Part shown: positions 45,894-54,197 of the stretch, piece by piece
Layout of the letters: each line of letters begins with the position of its first letter
Position numbering within the stretch: the stretch's first letter is position 1
Source: Pseudomonas sp. TMP9
GTDB taxonomy: Bacteria; Pseudomonadota; Gammaproteobacteria; Pseudomonadales; Pseudomonadaceae
Assembly (NCBI RefSeq): GCF_037943105.1
Contig: NZ_CP149803.1
Coordinates: 1,860,001-1,924,000 of the forward strand
Length of the DNA: 64,000 nt
Reading direction: 5' to 3'
Notes under the pieces: model-generated
Told to the model about the DNA's origin: nothing
The model's database searches: none
The model's input: the letters and a program-made list of their open reading frames with translations, nothing else
Translations under genes and position numbers: made by a program

Positions 45894-46823
45894 ATGGGAC
45901 GTACCGCAAATAAGGGTGTGGCACCTATTGAACTGCAAGCGCTGGATGGCGATACGCTGCTGGCCACGCATAACCGCATGGCTGTGCTGCACAGCGAGCA
46001 GGACGCCGCAGTGCGGACACTGGCTGTGCAACTGGGCTACCAATTGCCTGCCGACTGCACCGATCCAGACTTAATTCAGCGCGATATCGCCGCCAATATG
46101 CGCCGCAGCGTAGAGGCTTGTTTGGAGGTGGGGCGCGGCCTGTCGGTACTCAAGGCTGCCTGCGAGCACGGGCAATTCATTCCGCGCTTAGAGGTGCTCG
46201 GAATTGACCATAGTGTAGCCAAACGCTTTATGCAGACCGCAGCCAAGTTTGCCAGCCGTTCTACGCCGATGCTTAAGGCCATCGGCAGCCAGAGCAAGCT
46301 GTTCGAGTTGTTGCTCCTTGATGACGAACAAATCGACGAACTGGAGTTGAGTGGCCAGACCGGTGAGCTGAGCCTTGATGACGTCGCCAGCATGTCGGTT
46401 AAAGAACTGCGCGCCGCCTTACGCGAGACCCGCGAAAGCTACAGCGCCCAGGGCGAGGTGATGGCACGCAAGAATAGTGAGCTGGATGAAACCCGCCAGA
46501 CCCTGGAGAAAACCAGGCGTCAGGTGGCGGCAATGACCCCAGACGAACGCGCCAAAGCGCTGCGCCAAGAGGTTGCAGCGCTGGCCTATGAGGCCGAAAC
46601 GGACATCACTGGCAAGCTGCGTGAAGGCTTCAGCAAACTCGCCGAGCATGCCGAGGCGCACGGGGTGGACCACCGCAGCTTCAAGGCCACCCTGGTGCGC
46701 CAGCTGGAAACTCTGCTGGCGGGCATTCGCAGTGAATTCCACCTGCCAGAGGATATGGAAGGCGCACCGGACTGGCTGACTGCCGATGTTGATTCGCTTC
46801 TTGGCGAGCAGCAGGGAGCCTAA
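45894..46823 (+). CDS. DUF3102-like early protein
   Basis: A 309-residue protein. An N-terminal helical region leads to AACEHGQFIPRLEVLGIDHS and AKRFMQTAAKFASRS, a DUF3102-like segment seen before transposase genes in Pseudomonas Mu-like phages. A coiled coil (about 190-225) follows. It may be a DNA-binding accessory factor. Confidence 0.65.
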   Translation: MGRTANKGVAPIELQALDGDTLLATHNRMAVLHSEQDAAVRTLAVQLGYQLPADCTDPDLIQRDIAANMRRSVEACLEVGRGLSVLKAACEHGQFIPRLEVLGIDHSVAKRFMQTAAKFASRSTPMLKAIGSQSKLFELLLLDDEQIDELELSGQTGELSLDDVASMSVKELRAALRETRESYSAQGEVMARKNSELDETRQTLEKTRRQVAAMTPDERAKALRQEVAALAYEAETDITGKLREGFSKLAEHAEAHGVDHRSFKATLVRQLETLLAGIRSEFHLPEDMEGAPDWLTADVDSLLGEQQGA

Positions 46824-46826
46824 GCC

Positions 46827-48593
46827 ATGAGCGCCGTGATCACTCAACGCCTCGTCGATCTGGACCGTCAGCTGCAATCCGCAGCCCACGGCCAGGGCAC
46901 GACGCTGTGCAAAAGCACGGCGCAGGAGCTGGGCATGTCTATGGCCACGCTCTATCGCAAATTAAAGGAGGTGCGTGTGAGTGCTCCCCGTAAGCGCCGT
47001 GCGGATGCCGGCCAGAGCGCACTCCGCCGTGAGGAGGCACTGACTATCAGCGCCGCCATCATGGAGTCGGCCAGACGCAATGAGAAGCGCCTGTATGCCT
47101 TGGGCGATGCCGTAGAAGCACTGCGTGCCAGCGGCATGATTCGCGCTGAAGCGCTGGATAAGAAAACGGGCGAACTGCGGCCACTGTCGCTTAGCGCCAT
47201 CGCTCGCGGGCTATACAGCTACCGCTTACACCCGGACCAGCTGTTGGCTCCTGCACCGGTCACCGAGCTGGCCAGCTTGCATCCAAACCATGTTTGGCAG
47301 ATCGATGCCTCCATTTGCGTCCTTTATTACCTAAAGCCCGGTGCTGATACCCGCGCCAATGGCCTGCGGGTAATGAACCAGGACGAGTTCTACAAGAACA
47401 AGCCGAAGAACCTGGCGCGCATTGCGGCCGACCGGGTGTGGTCGTATGAAATCACCGATCACACCAGCGGCTGGATCTACCTGGAATATGTGATGGGGGC
47501 TGAGTCTGGCGAGAACATGACCAGCGTGCTGATCAATGCCATGCAGGAACGTGGCGGCGCTGATGTGCTGCACGGCAAGCCGTCTGCTTTGATGATGGAC
47601 CCAGGCTCTGCCAACACCGGTGGGCTGGCCAAGAACCTGTGCCGCTCGCTGGGCATTCAGATGATTGTGCATGCACCAGGTGCTGCTCGGGTAACTGGCC
47701 AGGTGGAGAACGCGCGAAACATCATCGAGCGCAAGTTTGAGGCGGGCCTGCGCTTTCAGCCGGTGGCCGACCTTGCAGAACTGAATGCCATGGCCAAGAA
47801 GTGGCGCAGCCATTTCAACGCTACAGCGGTGCATTCGCGGTATGGCAAAAGTCGCACCGCCATGTGGTTGAGCATCCGCCAGGATCAACTGATCAAGGTG
47901 CCAAGTGTTGAGGTGTGCCGCCAGTTGGCGGTAGCCGAGCCGGAGAGCCGTAAGGTCAACAGCAAGCTGCGCGTCAGCTTCCTGGGCACTGAGTACGATG
48001 TGTCCTCGGTACCGGGCGTGATGGTTGGCGAGAAGGTACTGGTCACTCGCAACCCGTGGCGCGACGACGCCGCCCAGGTGGTGAGCGTGGATGCCCTAGG
48101 GCACGAGGTGTACTACGTGGTGCCGGTGATTGCACGCAACGAGTATGGCTTCGATGTTTTGGCTCCGGTGGTTGGCGAAGCATTCAAACGCCACGCGGAA
48201 ACCCCGGCCCAGATCGCCCGCAAGGAAGCCGCCAAGTTGGCCATGGGCGTCGACACCCAGGAAGAGTTAGATGCCGCGCGCAAGGCCAAGGCCATCCCTT
48301 TCGGCGGGAAGCTCAAGCCATATCAGCATATCGAAGACGCCCAGCTACCAACCTACCTGCCCAAGCGTGGCACGGCGCTGGACGTCAATCTGCCGACCAT
48401 CGAACTGCAACCAATGACCCATGTCGCCGCCGCCAAGCTGCTGCGCGCCCGTGTACCCGCTTGGTCGGCAGAGTCGATGGCTTGGCTGAAATCCAACTAC
48501 CCGAACGGCGTGCCTGAGGCTGATCTGGATGGCGTCGCCGCAACCCTTAACAAACCCACGCGCCCAGGCCTGCGCGTGGTTGGAGGTGAATGA
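46827..48593 (+). CDS. A: MuA-type DDE transposase
   Basis: A 588-residue transposase. The catalytic triad is D160 (VWQIDAS), D258 (LMMDPGS) and E294 (GQVENARN), giving exact DD35E spacing between the last two. The N-terminus has a helix-turn-helix (AQELGMSMATLYRKLKEV) for end binding. The C-terminal 150 residues follow the Mu-transposase C domain. It carries out integration and replicative transposition with the B protein. Confidence 0.93.
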   Translation: MSAVITQRLVDLDRQLQSAAHGQGTTLCKSTAQELGMSMATLYRKLKEVRVSAPRKRRADAGQSALRREEALTISAAIMESARRNEKRLYALGDAVEALRASGMIRAEALDKKTGELRPLSLSAIARGLYSYRLHPDQLLAPAPVTELASLHPNHVWQIDASICVLYYLKPGADTRANGLRVMNQDEFYKNKPKNLARIAADRVWSYEITDHTSGWIYLEYVMGAESGENMTSVLINAMQERGGADVLHGKPSALMMDPGSANTGGLAKNLCRSLGIQMIVHAPGAARVTGQVENARNIIERKFEAGLRFQPVADLAELNAMAKKWRSHFNATAVHSRYGKSRTAMWLSIRQDQLIKVPSVEVCRQLAVAEPESRKVNSKLRVSFLGTEYDVSSVPGVMVGEKVLVTRNPWRDDAAQVVSVDALGHEVYYVVPVIARNEYGFDVLAPVVGEAFKRHAETPAQIARKEAAKLAMGVDTQEELDAARKAKAIPFGGKLKPYQHIEDAQLPTYLPKRGTALDVNLPTIELQPMTHVAAAKLLRARVPAWSAESMAWLKSNYPNGVPEADLDGVAATLNKPTRPGLRVVGGE

Positions 48594-49771
48594 TGCTGAA
48601 GCTAAAAAATGCACTAGCCGATCTCGATCAGCGGCAAATCACGCTGGCCAAACATTTGGGGGTGAGTTCAGCCACGGTTTCCCTGCTGATCAACCACAAG
48701 CAGTGGCCGCGCACCATCGATCCAGTAGATCTGCGCACTCGCGTTGAGGGCTTCCTCAAGCAGAGCGGCGCTAACGATATTGCGGTGAATACCGCATTTG
48801 AAGAGGTGGAGCCTGAGCGCGCCAACGCCCAGGCCCCTGCAAACCCAACCAAAAAATCCAAATCCGACCAGGAGTGCGAACCTATGTTGCTACGTAAACA
48901 GGTGTTACTGCCAGACACTAAACGTGCTTTCGGCATTTTCCGAGACCCGTTTGAGGATCTGCAGTGCGCTGAAGACATGTACGTGAGCCCGGATATTCGC
49001 TACATCCGGGAGTCCATGTATCAAGCAGCCAGACACGATGGCTTCTTGGCCATCATCGGCGAGTCCGGTGCAGGCAAAAGTACTTTGCGCCGGGATTTGA
49101 TCAACCGCCTGCGTACTGAAGATGCGCCGGTCATTGTGATTGAGCCCTACGTACTGGCGATGGAAGACCGGGGGGACAAGGGCAAGGCCCTGAAAACGCC
49201 GCACATTGCTGAGGCCATCGTAGACACCATCACGCCTCTGGAGCGGCCAAAGTCCAACCCTGAGGCCCGCTTCCGGCAAATGCACCGGGCACTTAAAAAC
49301 AGCTATGAGAGTGGCTATCGGCACGTGCTGATCATTGAGGAGGCGCACAGCCTGCCTATCGCGACCCTTAAGCACCTCAAGCGTCTGCGTGAACTGGAAT
49401 CTGGTTTTACCAAGCTACTCAGCATCATCCTGATCGGCCAGCCTGAGTTGAAAGTGAAACTGAGCGAGCGCAATGCCGAGGTGCGCGAGGTGGTGCAACG
49501 CATTGAAGTGGCTGAACTGCAGCCTGTTACTGCCGCCAGACTCGACGAGTTCCTGACATTCCGTCTCGGCCGCGCCGGAAAAAAACTGGATGACGTCATT
49601 AGCGCTAAGGGGATTGAGGCCCTGGCCGAGCGTTTGACTGCCACCAGCCGTGATCGCCTGCAGAGCCTGCTGTACCCGCTTGCCATCGGCAACATGATGG
49701 TTGCTGCAATGAACCTGGCCGCTCGCGTCGGCGAGTCCCTTGTCACTGACGAAATCGTTCGGGAGGTGTGA
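48590..49771 (+). CDS. B: MuB-type AAA+ ATPase (target capture)
   Basis: A 393-residue protein. The N-terminal XRE-like domain (QRQITLAKHLGVSSATVSLL) is followed by an AAA+ ATPase: Walker A IIGESGAGKSTL and Walker B HVLIIEEAHS. MuB activates the transposase, selects target DNA and provides target immunity. It overlaps A by ATGA. Confidence 0.92.
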   Translation: MMLKLKNALADLDQRQITLAKHLGVSSATVSLLINHKQWPRTIDPVDLRTRVEGFLKQSGANDIAVNTAFEEVEPERANAQAPANPTKKSKSDQECEPMLLRKQVLLPDTKRAFGIFRDPFEDLQCAEDMYVSPDIRYIRESMYQAARHDGFLAIIGESGAGKSTLRRDLINRLRTEDAPVIVIEPYVLAMEDRGDKGKALKTPHIAEAIVDTITPLERPKSNPEARFRQMHRALKNSYESGYRHVLIIEEAHSLPIATLKHLKRLRELESGFTKLLSIILIGQPELKVKLSERNAEVREVVQRIEVAELQPVTAARLDEFLTFRLGRAGKKLDDVISAKGIEALAERLTATSRDRLQSLLYPLAIGNMMVAAMNLAARVGESLVTDEIVREV

Positions 49772-49772
49772 C

Positions 49773-50192
49773 ATGGCTATCAATATCGCGATGCTTATGG
49801 AACAGGCCGGTGTGTGGGCCTCGGCTTGGAGCCTGGTAGGCGGCCGGTTCGACCAGGGTGATCAGCTGCAGGCAGCCAACGAGGAGAAGGCTCGCCTGGA
49901 AGACATGCTCGAATTGTTCGAGGAACAGATCGATGCAAGTGCTGCACCCGGCAATCTGCAGGAGATCGCCGAAGGGCTGATCAAGTGGCATAAGAACAAA
50001 CTGCGCAACTTCGACACAGTTCTCGACGCACCTAAGGATACCGAGGTACGCCTCGGCTCTGGGGATGATCCGTTAATCCTAGCGGGCGAGCAGCTCAAGG
50101 GCTTTCGCATCGGTTTGAACATCGCGCGGGAGTGGATTCAGAAGTTCCCCCTGAGCATCGACCCCACTATGTCCAGCGACGAGGAGGTGTGA
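49773..50192 (+). CDS. Early protein of unknown function, 139 aa
   Basis: A 139-residue protein with a short amphipathic start (MAINIAMLMEQAGVWASAWS) and a coiled-coil centre (EEKARLEDMLELFEEQID). GGAGGTG precedes the ATG. It follows B in the early operon; no family recognised. Confidence 0.6.
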   Translation: MAINIAMLMEQAGVWASAWSLVGGRFDQGDQLQAANEEKARLEDMLELFEEQIDASAAPGNLQEIAEGLIKWHKNKLRNFDTVLDAPKDTEVRLGSGDDPLILAGEQLKGFRIGLNIAREWIQKFPLSIDPTMSSDEEV

Positions 50193-50193
50193 C

Positions 50194-50511
50194 ATGGCCA
50201 GTCTTCAGCTTGTAGCACCACCTGTTCAGCGGCCAATGAGCATCACTGCGCCTGAGTTCCTGCCGAAGCTGGCTGAGTTCAACGAACTGACCCGCGCCGT
50301 GCGTGATGCCGGTCTGCAGATCACGGCGATGTCCTTCCTGGACAACACCATCATCATCAGCATCGACAGTGTTGAGCTGCTGGCCCGCCGCTTCGGCCAC
50401 GAAGTACGCGGCCAGCGTCACCGCACCGAAGGCCGCTTCACCCGCAACGCGGTGACCATTCGTGGTGTCGACGTTGCGTGGTTCTCCCTGGTGAAGGAGC
50501 AGAACCGATGA
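50194..50511 (+). CDS. Early protein of unknown function, 105 aa
   Basis: A 105-residue protein: FNELTRAVRDAGLQITAMSF, IIISIDSVELLARRFGHEV and a basic C-terminal half. GGAGGTG precedes the ATG. It overlaps the next gene by 4 bp. Confidence 0.6.
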   Translation: MASLQLVAPPVQRPMSITAPEFLPKLAEFNELTRAVRDAGLQITAMSFLDNTIIISIDSVELLARRFGHEVRGQRHRTEGRFTRNAVTIRGVDVAWFSLVKEQNR

Positions 50512-50786
50512 GTACTCCTGCCAAGCGTTACGACACGCTGGTTATCTGTGGCGCCAACAGCAATGAAGTGCCTCGCGAGGCCGCTGGTGGCGAGGTTATC
50601 GCCTGGTCGGCCGGTCACGCCATTGCTGAGTATGGACCGCTCGAAGAGTTCGTCAGTGGTCTGGCTGACGGTGAGTGGTATAGCGACGTGGAAGCCATCG
50701 CTACTGAGGCGCAACGGGTACTGGAGTTGTCGCGCCGCCAGCGTGACCACGGCTGGCTTAATAATGAGGAGAAGAACAATGGCTGA
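50508..50786 (+). CDS. Early protein of unknown function, 92 aa
   Basis: A 92-residue acidic protein (MSTPAKRYDTLVICGANSNE...). Start ATGA overlaps the previous stop. It ends inside the next gene's start. Confidence 0.55.
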   Translation: MSTPAKRYDTLVICGANSNEVPREAAGGEVIAWSAGHAIAEYGPLEEFVSGLADGEWYSDVEAIATEAQRVLELSRRQRDHGWLNNEEKNNG

Positions 50787-51405
50787 TACTCACCAAACGC
50801 CGGTACCGGCCGGCTATGTGCGCAACGGTGCTGGCCACCTGGTGCCTGAACACCAGGTGCGCGAGCACGACAAGCTGCGCGACCAGGTCGCCCGAGATCT
50901 GGCCCGCATTGCGCTGGAGATCAACAAGGCCCTGATCGAGTTCAAGGCCAAAGCCCTGGCCGATATCGACGATCTCATTGCACTTTCAAACGAGCGCTAC
51001 GGCGTGACCATCGGCGGCAAGAAGGGCAATGCCTCCATCACCACCTATGATGGACAGTTCAAAGTCGAACGCCAAATGGCCGAGCGCCTGACCTTCACCG
51101 AGGAAATTCTCGCGGCAAAGGAGCTGATCGACCGCTGCATCCGCAAGTGGAGCGAAGGTGCCGACCAGCACCTGCGCGTGCTGGTTGATCGCGCATTCCG
51201 AGCAAACAAGCAGGGCCAGATCAAAACCGGAGACGTGCTCAGCCTGTTGCGTATCGAGATCGATGACGTGGACTGGAAGCTCGCCATGGAAGCCCTTAAG
51301 GATTCCATCCAGGTAAACGGTACCGCCGTCTACATCCGCGTCTATCAGCGTGTAGGTGATACCGACCGCTACGACCCTATCAACCTCAGTATTGCGGCGG
51401 TGTGA
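50779..51405 (+). CDS. DUF3164 early protein
   Basis: A 208-residue DUF3164 protein, the family that sits between B and gemA in Mu-like phages (Mu host-nuclease-inhibitor-adjacent region). Diagnostic parts are VPAGYVRNGAGHLVPEHQV, GKKGNASITTYDGQFKVER and NKQGQIKTGDVLSLLRI. Molecular role unknown. Confidence 0.8.
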   Translation: MADTHQTPVPAGYVRNGAGHLVPEHQVREHDKLRDQVARDLARIALEINKALIEFKAKALADIDDLIALSNERYGVTIGGKKGNASITTYDGQFKVERQMAERLTFTEEILAAKELIDRCIRKWSEGADQHLRVLVDRAFRANKQGQIKTGDVLSLLRIEIDDVDWKLAMEALKDSIQVNGTAVYIRVYQRVGDTDRYDPINLSIAAV

Positions 51406-51875
51406 CGATGAAAGCTGCGCCTCCCAATCCTAACCGTCTCCGCTTTATCAAGCTGATCCACGTTGCTCGTCGTGAGCTGCGTATGGATGACGATACCTAC
51501 CGCCTGATGCTGGCTGGGATGAAGGGCTTGGACGGCGCAACATCTACTGCTGACTTGAGTGTTCCAAACCTGCTGAGGGTTTTGGAACAGCTTAAGCAGC
51601 GAGGCTTCATCGTTCGTCCAAACAAAAAGACCAAGCGGCCACTGGCCCAGGATGAGCAGTCAAAAAAGATTCGTTCTCTCTGGCTAACACTCCATGGCTT
51701 GGGCGCTGTACGCGATTCATCCGAGGAAGCCCTGGCTAAGTTTGCCCTGGGCATGACGAAGGTGGCCGCGCTTCAGTGGCTATCGGCAGACCAGGCTAGC
51801 CAAGTCATCGAGAACTTGAAGAAGTGGCACCAGCGCGTTCTTCGCGCCGCTAAATCTGACAAGGGGGATGCATGA
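51402..51875 (+). CDS. gemA: GemA-like protein (Mu gp16, DUF1018)
   Basis: A 157-residue GemA family protein. It opens with LRFIKLIHVARRELRMDDDT-YRLMLAGM and has a C-terminal ALQWLSADQASQVIENLKKW. In Mu, GemA influences host gyrase and transcription. ATG at 51402 or 51408; the latter has a GGCGGTG ribosome-binding site. Confidence 0.82.
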   Translation: MTMKAAPPNPNRLRFIKLIHVARRELRMDDDTYRLMLAGMKGLDGATSTADLSVPNLLRVLEQLKQRGFIVRPNKKTKRPLAQDEQSKKIRSLWLTLHGLGAVRDSSEEALAKFALGMTKVAALQWLSADQASQVIENLKKWHQRVLRAAKSDKGDA

Positions 51876-52234
51876 CCGACTTCCGAAGCAAAGGCCCTGA
51901 GCTGCTGATAGACCTGACTGAGCACATCGCCATTGCTCTGGCCGAACTTGTCTCAATGGAAAGCGCAAAGGCTCAGCACGTTGCGAAGGAAGTGTCAGAC
52001 CGTATGGCGGCGCACTGGGGTGGCCAAAACATCTACTTCCCGATGGGCCAGTCGATCAAGCTGAGTCGCCGTGATCGGCAGATCTACGATGACTTCAACG
52101 GTTCCAACCACAGCGACCTCGCCCGCAAGTACGGAGTGTCGCTGCAGTGGATTTATAAGATTGTGAAAGCGGCGCGTAAGGAGGCGATCGCACACCGACA
52201 AGGTGATATGTTCAGCCCGGCCAGCGACGCCTGA
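51872..52234 (+). CDS. mor: Mor-family transcription activator
   Basis: A 120-residue Mor/C family activator. It has the dimerisation part ELLIDLTEHIAIALAELVSM, the beta-strand linker NIYFPMGQSIKLSRRDRQIY, and the HTH SDLARKYGVSLQWIYKIVKA. It is the last early gene and the only Mor/C member seen, so it may combine the middle (Mor) and late (C) activator roles of Mu and act at the four 19-bp late motifs. Confidence 0.87.
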   Translation: MTDFRSKGPELLIDLTEHIAIALAELVSMESAKAQHVAKEVSDRMAAHWGGQNIYFPMGQSIKLSRRDRQIYDDFNGSNHSDLARKYGVSLQWIYKIVKAARKEAIAHRQGDMFSPASDA

Positions 52235-52529
52235 CCGGGCCTCCCGCCCATTGCAGTATCTGCAACTCTATTTAAAATTCCTCTCGTTAGAATCCCAGGC
52301 CGTGCCAGCTTGTCCCGGCTTATCTCACGTTTCTCCCTGGGAATATCTCGGTCTAACTCATCAAAGCGTTATCTCGGGCCTATCTCGAAGCTATCTCGAA
52401 GCTGGAGCGTTGTGGAGCGTGCCTGCTATTGCGCTTAACGTCGATCTGCAACAGATAAAAAGGACCTGGCGCAGGCCAGCCAACGGCAAGCCCAGGCATG
52501 AGCACTGCTTAGGCGACGCCAATAAAAAC
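52235..52529. other. Right prophage end and junction
   Basis: No gene is seen. The region holds the TATCTC iterons, a 10-bp-spaced direct repeat TGGAGCGT (52403 and 52413), and the candidate terminal CA at 52452-52453. The exact end cannot be fixed because no target duplication matches the left side. Confidence 0.5.
52319..52402. repeat. TATCTC iterons at the right prophage end
   Basis: TATCTC occurs five times in 77 bp (52321, 52344, 52370, 52381, 52392). The last three are 11 bp apart in the tandem unit TATCTCG(A/G)(A/G)GC. Helical phasing close to the terminus suggests transposase-binding sites or another regulator array. Confidence 0.6.
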
Positions 52530-52555
52530 GGGGCTACCGATTTCTCAGTAGCCCC
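52530..52555 (-). terminator. Terminator of the antiporter-family gene
   Basis: Stem GGGGCTAC/GTAGCCCC; on the - strand it is followed by GTTTTTATT. First host element right of the prophage. Confidence 0.85.
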
Positions 52556-52607
52556 GCTTACGCGCTCACTGTCTAGTGCTAGTACTTGGTAAATAAACGA
52601 TGCACGT

Positions 52608-53927
52608 TTAAAGCACCATGGCCGCTACCCAACCGAATACCAACAGGGGCAAGTTGTAGTGCAGGAAGGTCGGTACAACGCTGTCCCAAATATGGTTGTG
52701 CTGGCCATCGACGTTAAGGCCAGCCGTTGGCCCCAAGGTCGAATCAGAAGCAGGCGAGCCGGCATCACCCAGCGCGCCGGCGGTGCCCACGATGCACAAA
52801 ATAGCCAGCGGGCTAAAGCCCAGTTGCAACCCCAGCGGCACAAAAATCGCTGCAATGATCGGCACGGTCGAAAACGATGAACCAATGCCCATGGTCACCA
52901 GCAAGCCGACCAGCAGCATCAGCAGCGCGCCCAGTGCTTTGTCATTGCCAATCAGTGCGGCTGAGCTTTCAACCAAGCTTTTCACTTCGCCGGTAGCCTT
53001 CATCACTTCGGCAAAACCTGCGGCGGCAATCATGATAAAGCCGATCATCGCCATCATCTTCATGCCTTCGGTAAACAACCCGTCAGCTTCTTTCCAGCGC
53101 ACCACGCCGGACACCGAGAAGATGATAAAGCCCGCCAGCGCACCGATAATCATCGAGTCCAGCCACAGCTGAACGATAAAGGCGGCAGCAATAGCGACCC
53201 CGGCCACCAGCAGGCTTAGCGTGTTGTAGGCGACATCAACACGCTCGACCTGCTCGATTTTGCTGAGGTCATACACACGCTTTTTGCGGTAGCTAAACAG
53301 CACTGCAATCAGTAACCCGCACAGCATACCCAGCGCGGGAATAGCCATGGCATGAGTCACTTTTAGCCCGGTGACATCCACTCCGCCACTGGCCACATTG
53401 GCTAGCAAAATGTCATTAAGGAAAATTCCGCCAAAGCCCACTGGCAGGAACATATACGGGGTGATCAAACCAAACGTCAGCACACAGGCGATCAAACGGC
53501 GGTCAAGTTGCAGCTTGCTCAGTACATACAGCAGCGGCGGCACCAGCAGCGGAATAAAGGCAATGTGAATCGGTAGAATATTCTGCGAAGAAATCGCCAC
53601 CGCCAGCAAAAGAGCGATTAATAACCACTTGAGCAACCCCGCACTTTTAGCGTCTTGTTTGCCGACCATCGACAAGGCTTTATCCGCCAACGCATGGGCC
53701 AAACCGGATTTGGCAATCGCCACCGCAAAGGCACCCAGCAAGGCGTAAGACAGCGCCACGGTAGCTCCGCCGCCCAAGCCTTTGTTAAAGGCCGCCAGTG
53801 AGCCCTCAATACCTAAGCCGCCGAGTAAACCTCCGGCCAATGCGCCAATAATCAAGGCCACCACCACATGCACACGGCATAAGCTGAGAATCAGCATGAT
53901 TCCCACGGCCGCAACAACTGCGTTCAT
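52608..53927 (-). CDS. Na+/H+ antiporter-family (NhaC/YuiF-like) permease
   Basis: A 439-residue polytopic protein of about 11-12 membrane segments: [20 protein letters not shown] near the N-terminus and [20 protein letters not shown] near the C-terminus, a motif of the Na+/H+ antiporter-2/YuiF group. Some members move amino acids instead of sodium. It is divergent from a chemoreceptor, so the pair may take up and sense the same compound; inference only. Confidence 0.78.
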   Translation of the reverse strand: MNAVVAAVGIMLILSLCRVHVVVALIIGALAGGLLGGLGIEGSLAAFNKGLGGGATVALSYALLGAFAVAIAKSGLAHALADKALSMVGKQDAKSAGLLKWLLIALLLAVAISSQNILPIHIAFIPLLVPPLLYVLSKLQLDRRLIACVLTFGLITPYMFLPVGFGGIFLNDILLANVASGGVDVTGLKVTHAMAIPALGMLCGLLIAVLFSYRKKRVYDLSKIEQVERVDVAYNTLSLLVAGVAIAAAFIVQLWLDSMIIGALAGFIIFSVSGVVRWKEADGLFTEGMKMMAMIGFIMIAAAGFAEVMKATGEVKSLVESSAALIGNDKALGALLMLLVGLLVTMGIGSSFSTVPIIAAIFVPLGLQLGFSPLAILCIVGTAGALGDAGSPASDSTLGPTAGLNVDGQHNHIWDSVVPTFLHYNLPLLVFGWVAAMVL

Positions 53928-54197
53928 CCAATTACTCCCACTCTTGACTTAGTCTGCAAGGCCTTGGCCTTGCGTGTATGCACCGCCGGTTTGGCGAAGG
54001 GCGCGTACTCTGCACAATGCTGACCAACCTGTCAAAACAGCCGTAAATTATTTACTACAACGCGTAATTAATTTCTCTTACTCTCGTGCTTGCGGTTCTG
54101 CTGGTCTGTAATTTGCTGCTTTAATCCGCGTGAACTTAAAGAAAAGCGCTCAAGCGCCGATAGTCGCCGTAAGCCTCCTCCATAAAAGGTCCTGAAA
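53928..54197. promoter_or_regulatory. Divergent antiporter/chemoreceptor intergenic region
   Basis: This 270-bp AT-richer region must hold the promoters of both neighbours. No operator-like repeat stood out. Confidence 0.4.

Larger units (their letters stand above)
14394..52453. mobile_element. Mu-like transposable prophage (boundaries approximate)
   Basis: An apparently complete transposable phage: repressor, early operon with DDE transposase and MuB-type ATPase, Mor-family activator, lysis cassette, Mu-type head and contractile tail. Limits lie between the aceA terminator (14318) and the first phage terminator (14524) on the left, and between mor (52234) and the host terminator (52530) on the right. 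The proposed edges are the TG at 14394 and the CA ending at 52453, which share a 5-bp inverted terminus (TGTTG/CAACA). The flanks (CGGAG and GATAA) are not duplicated, so these edges are only candidates. Confidence 0.75.

Noticed and set aside
14361..52514. TTAGGC present near both junctions (14361-14366 and 52509-52514) as a target duplication
   Set aside because: The phage ends it would imply do not start with TG or end with CA. A 6-bp match in two windows of 200-300 bp is expected by chance.
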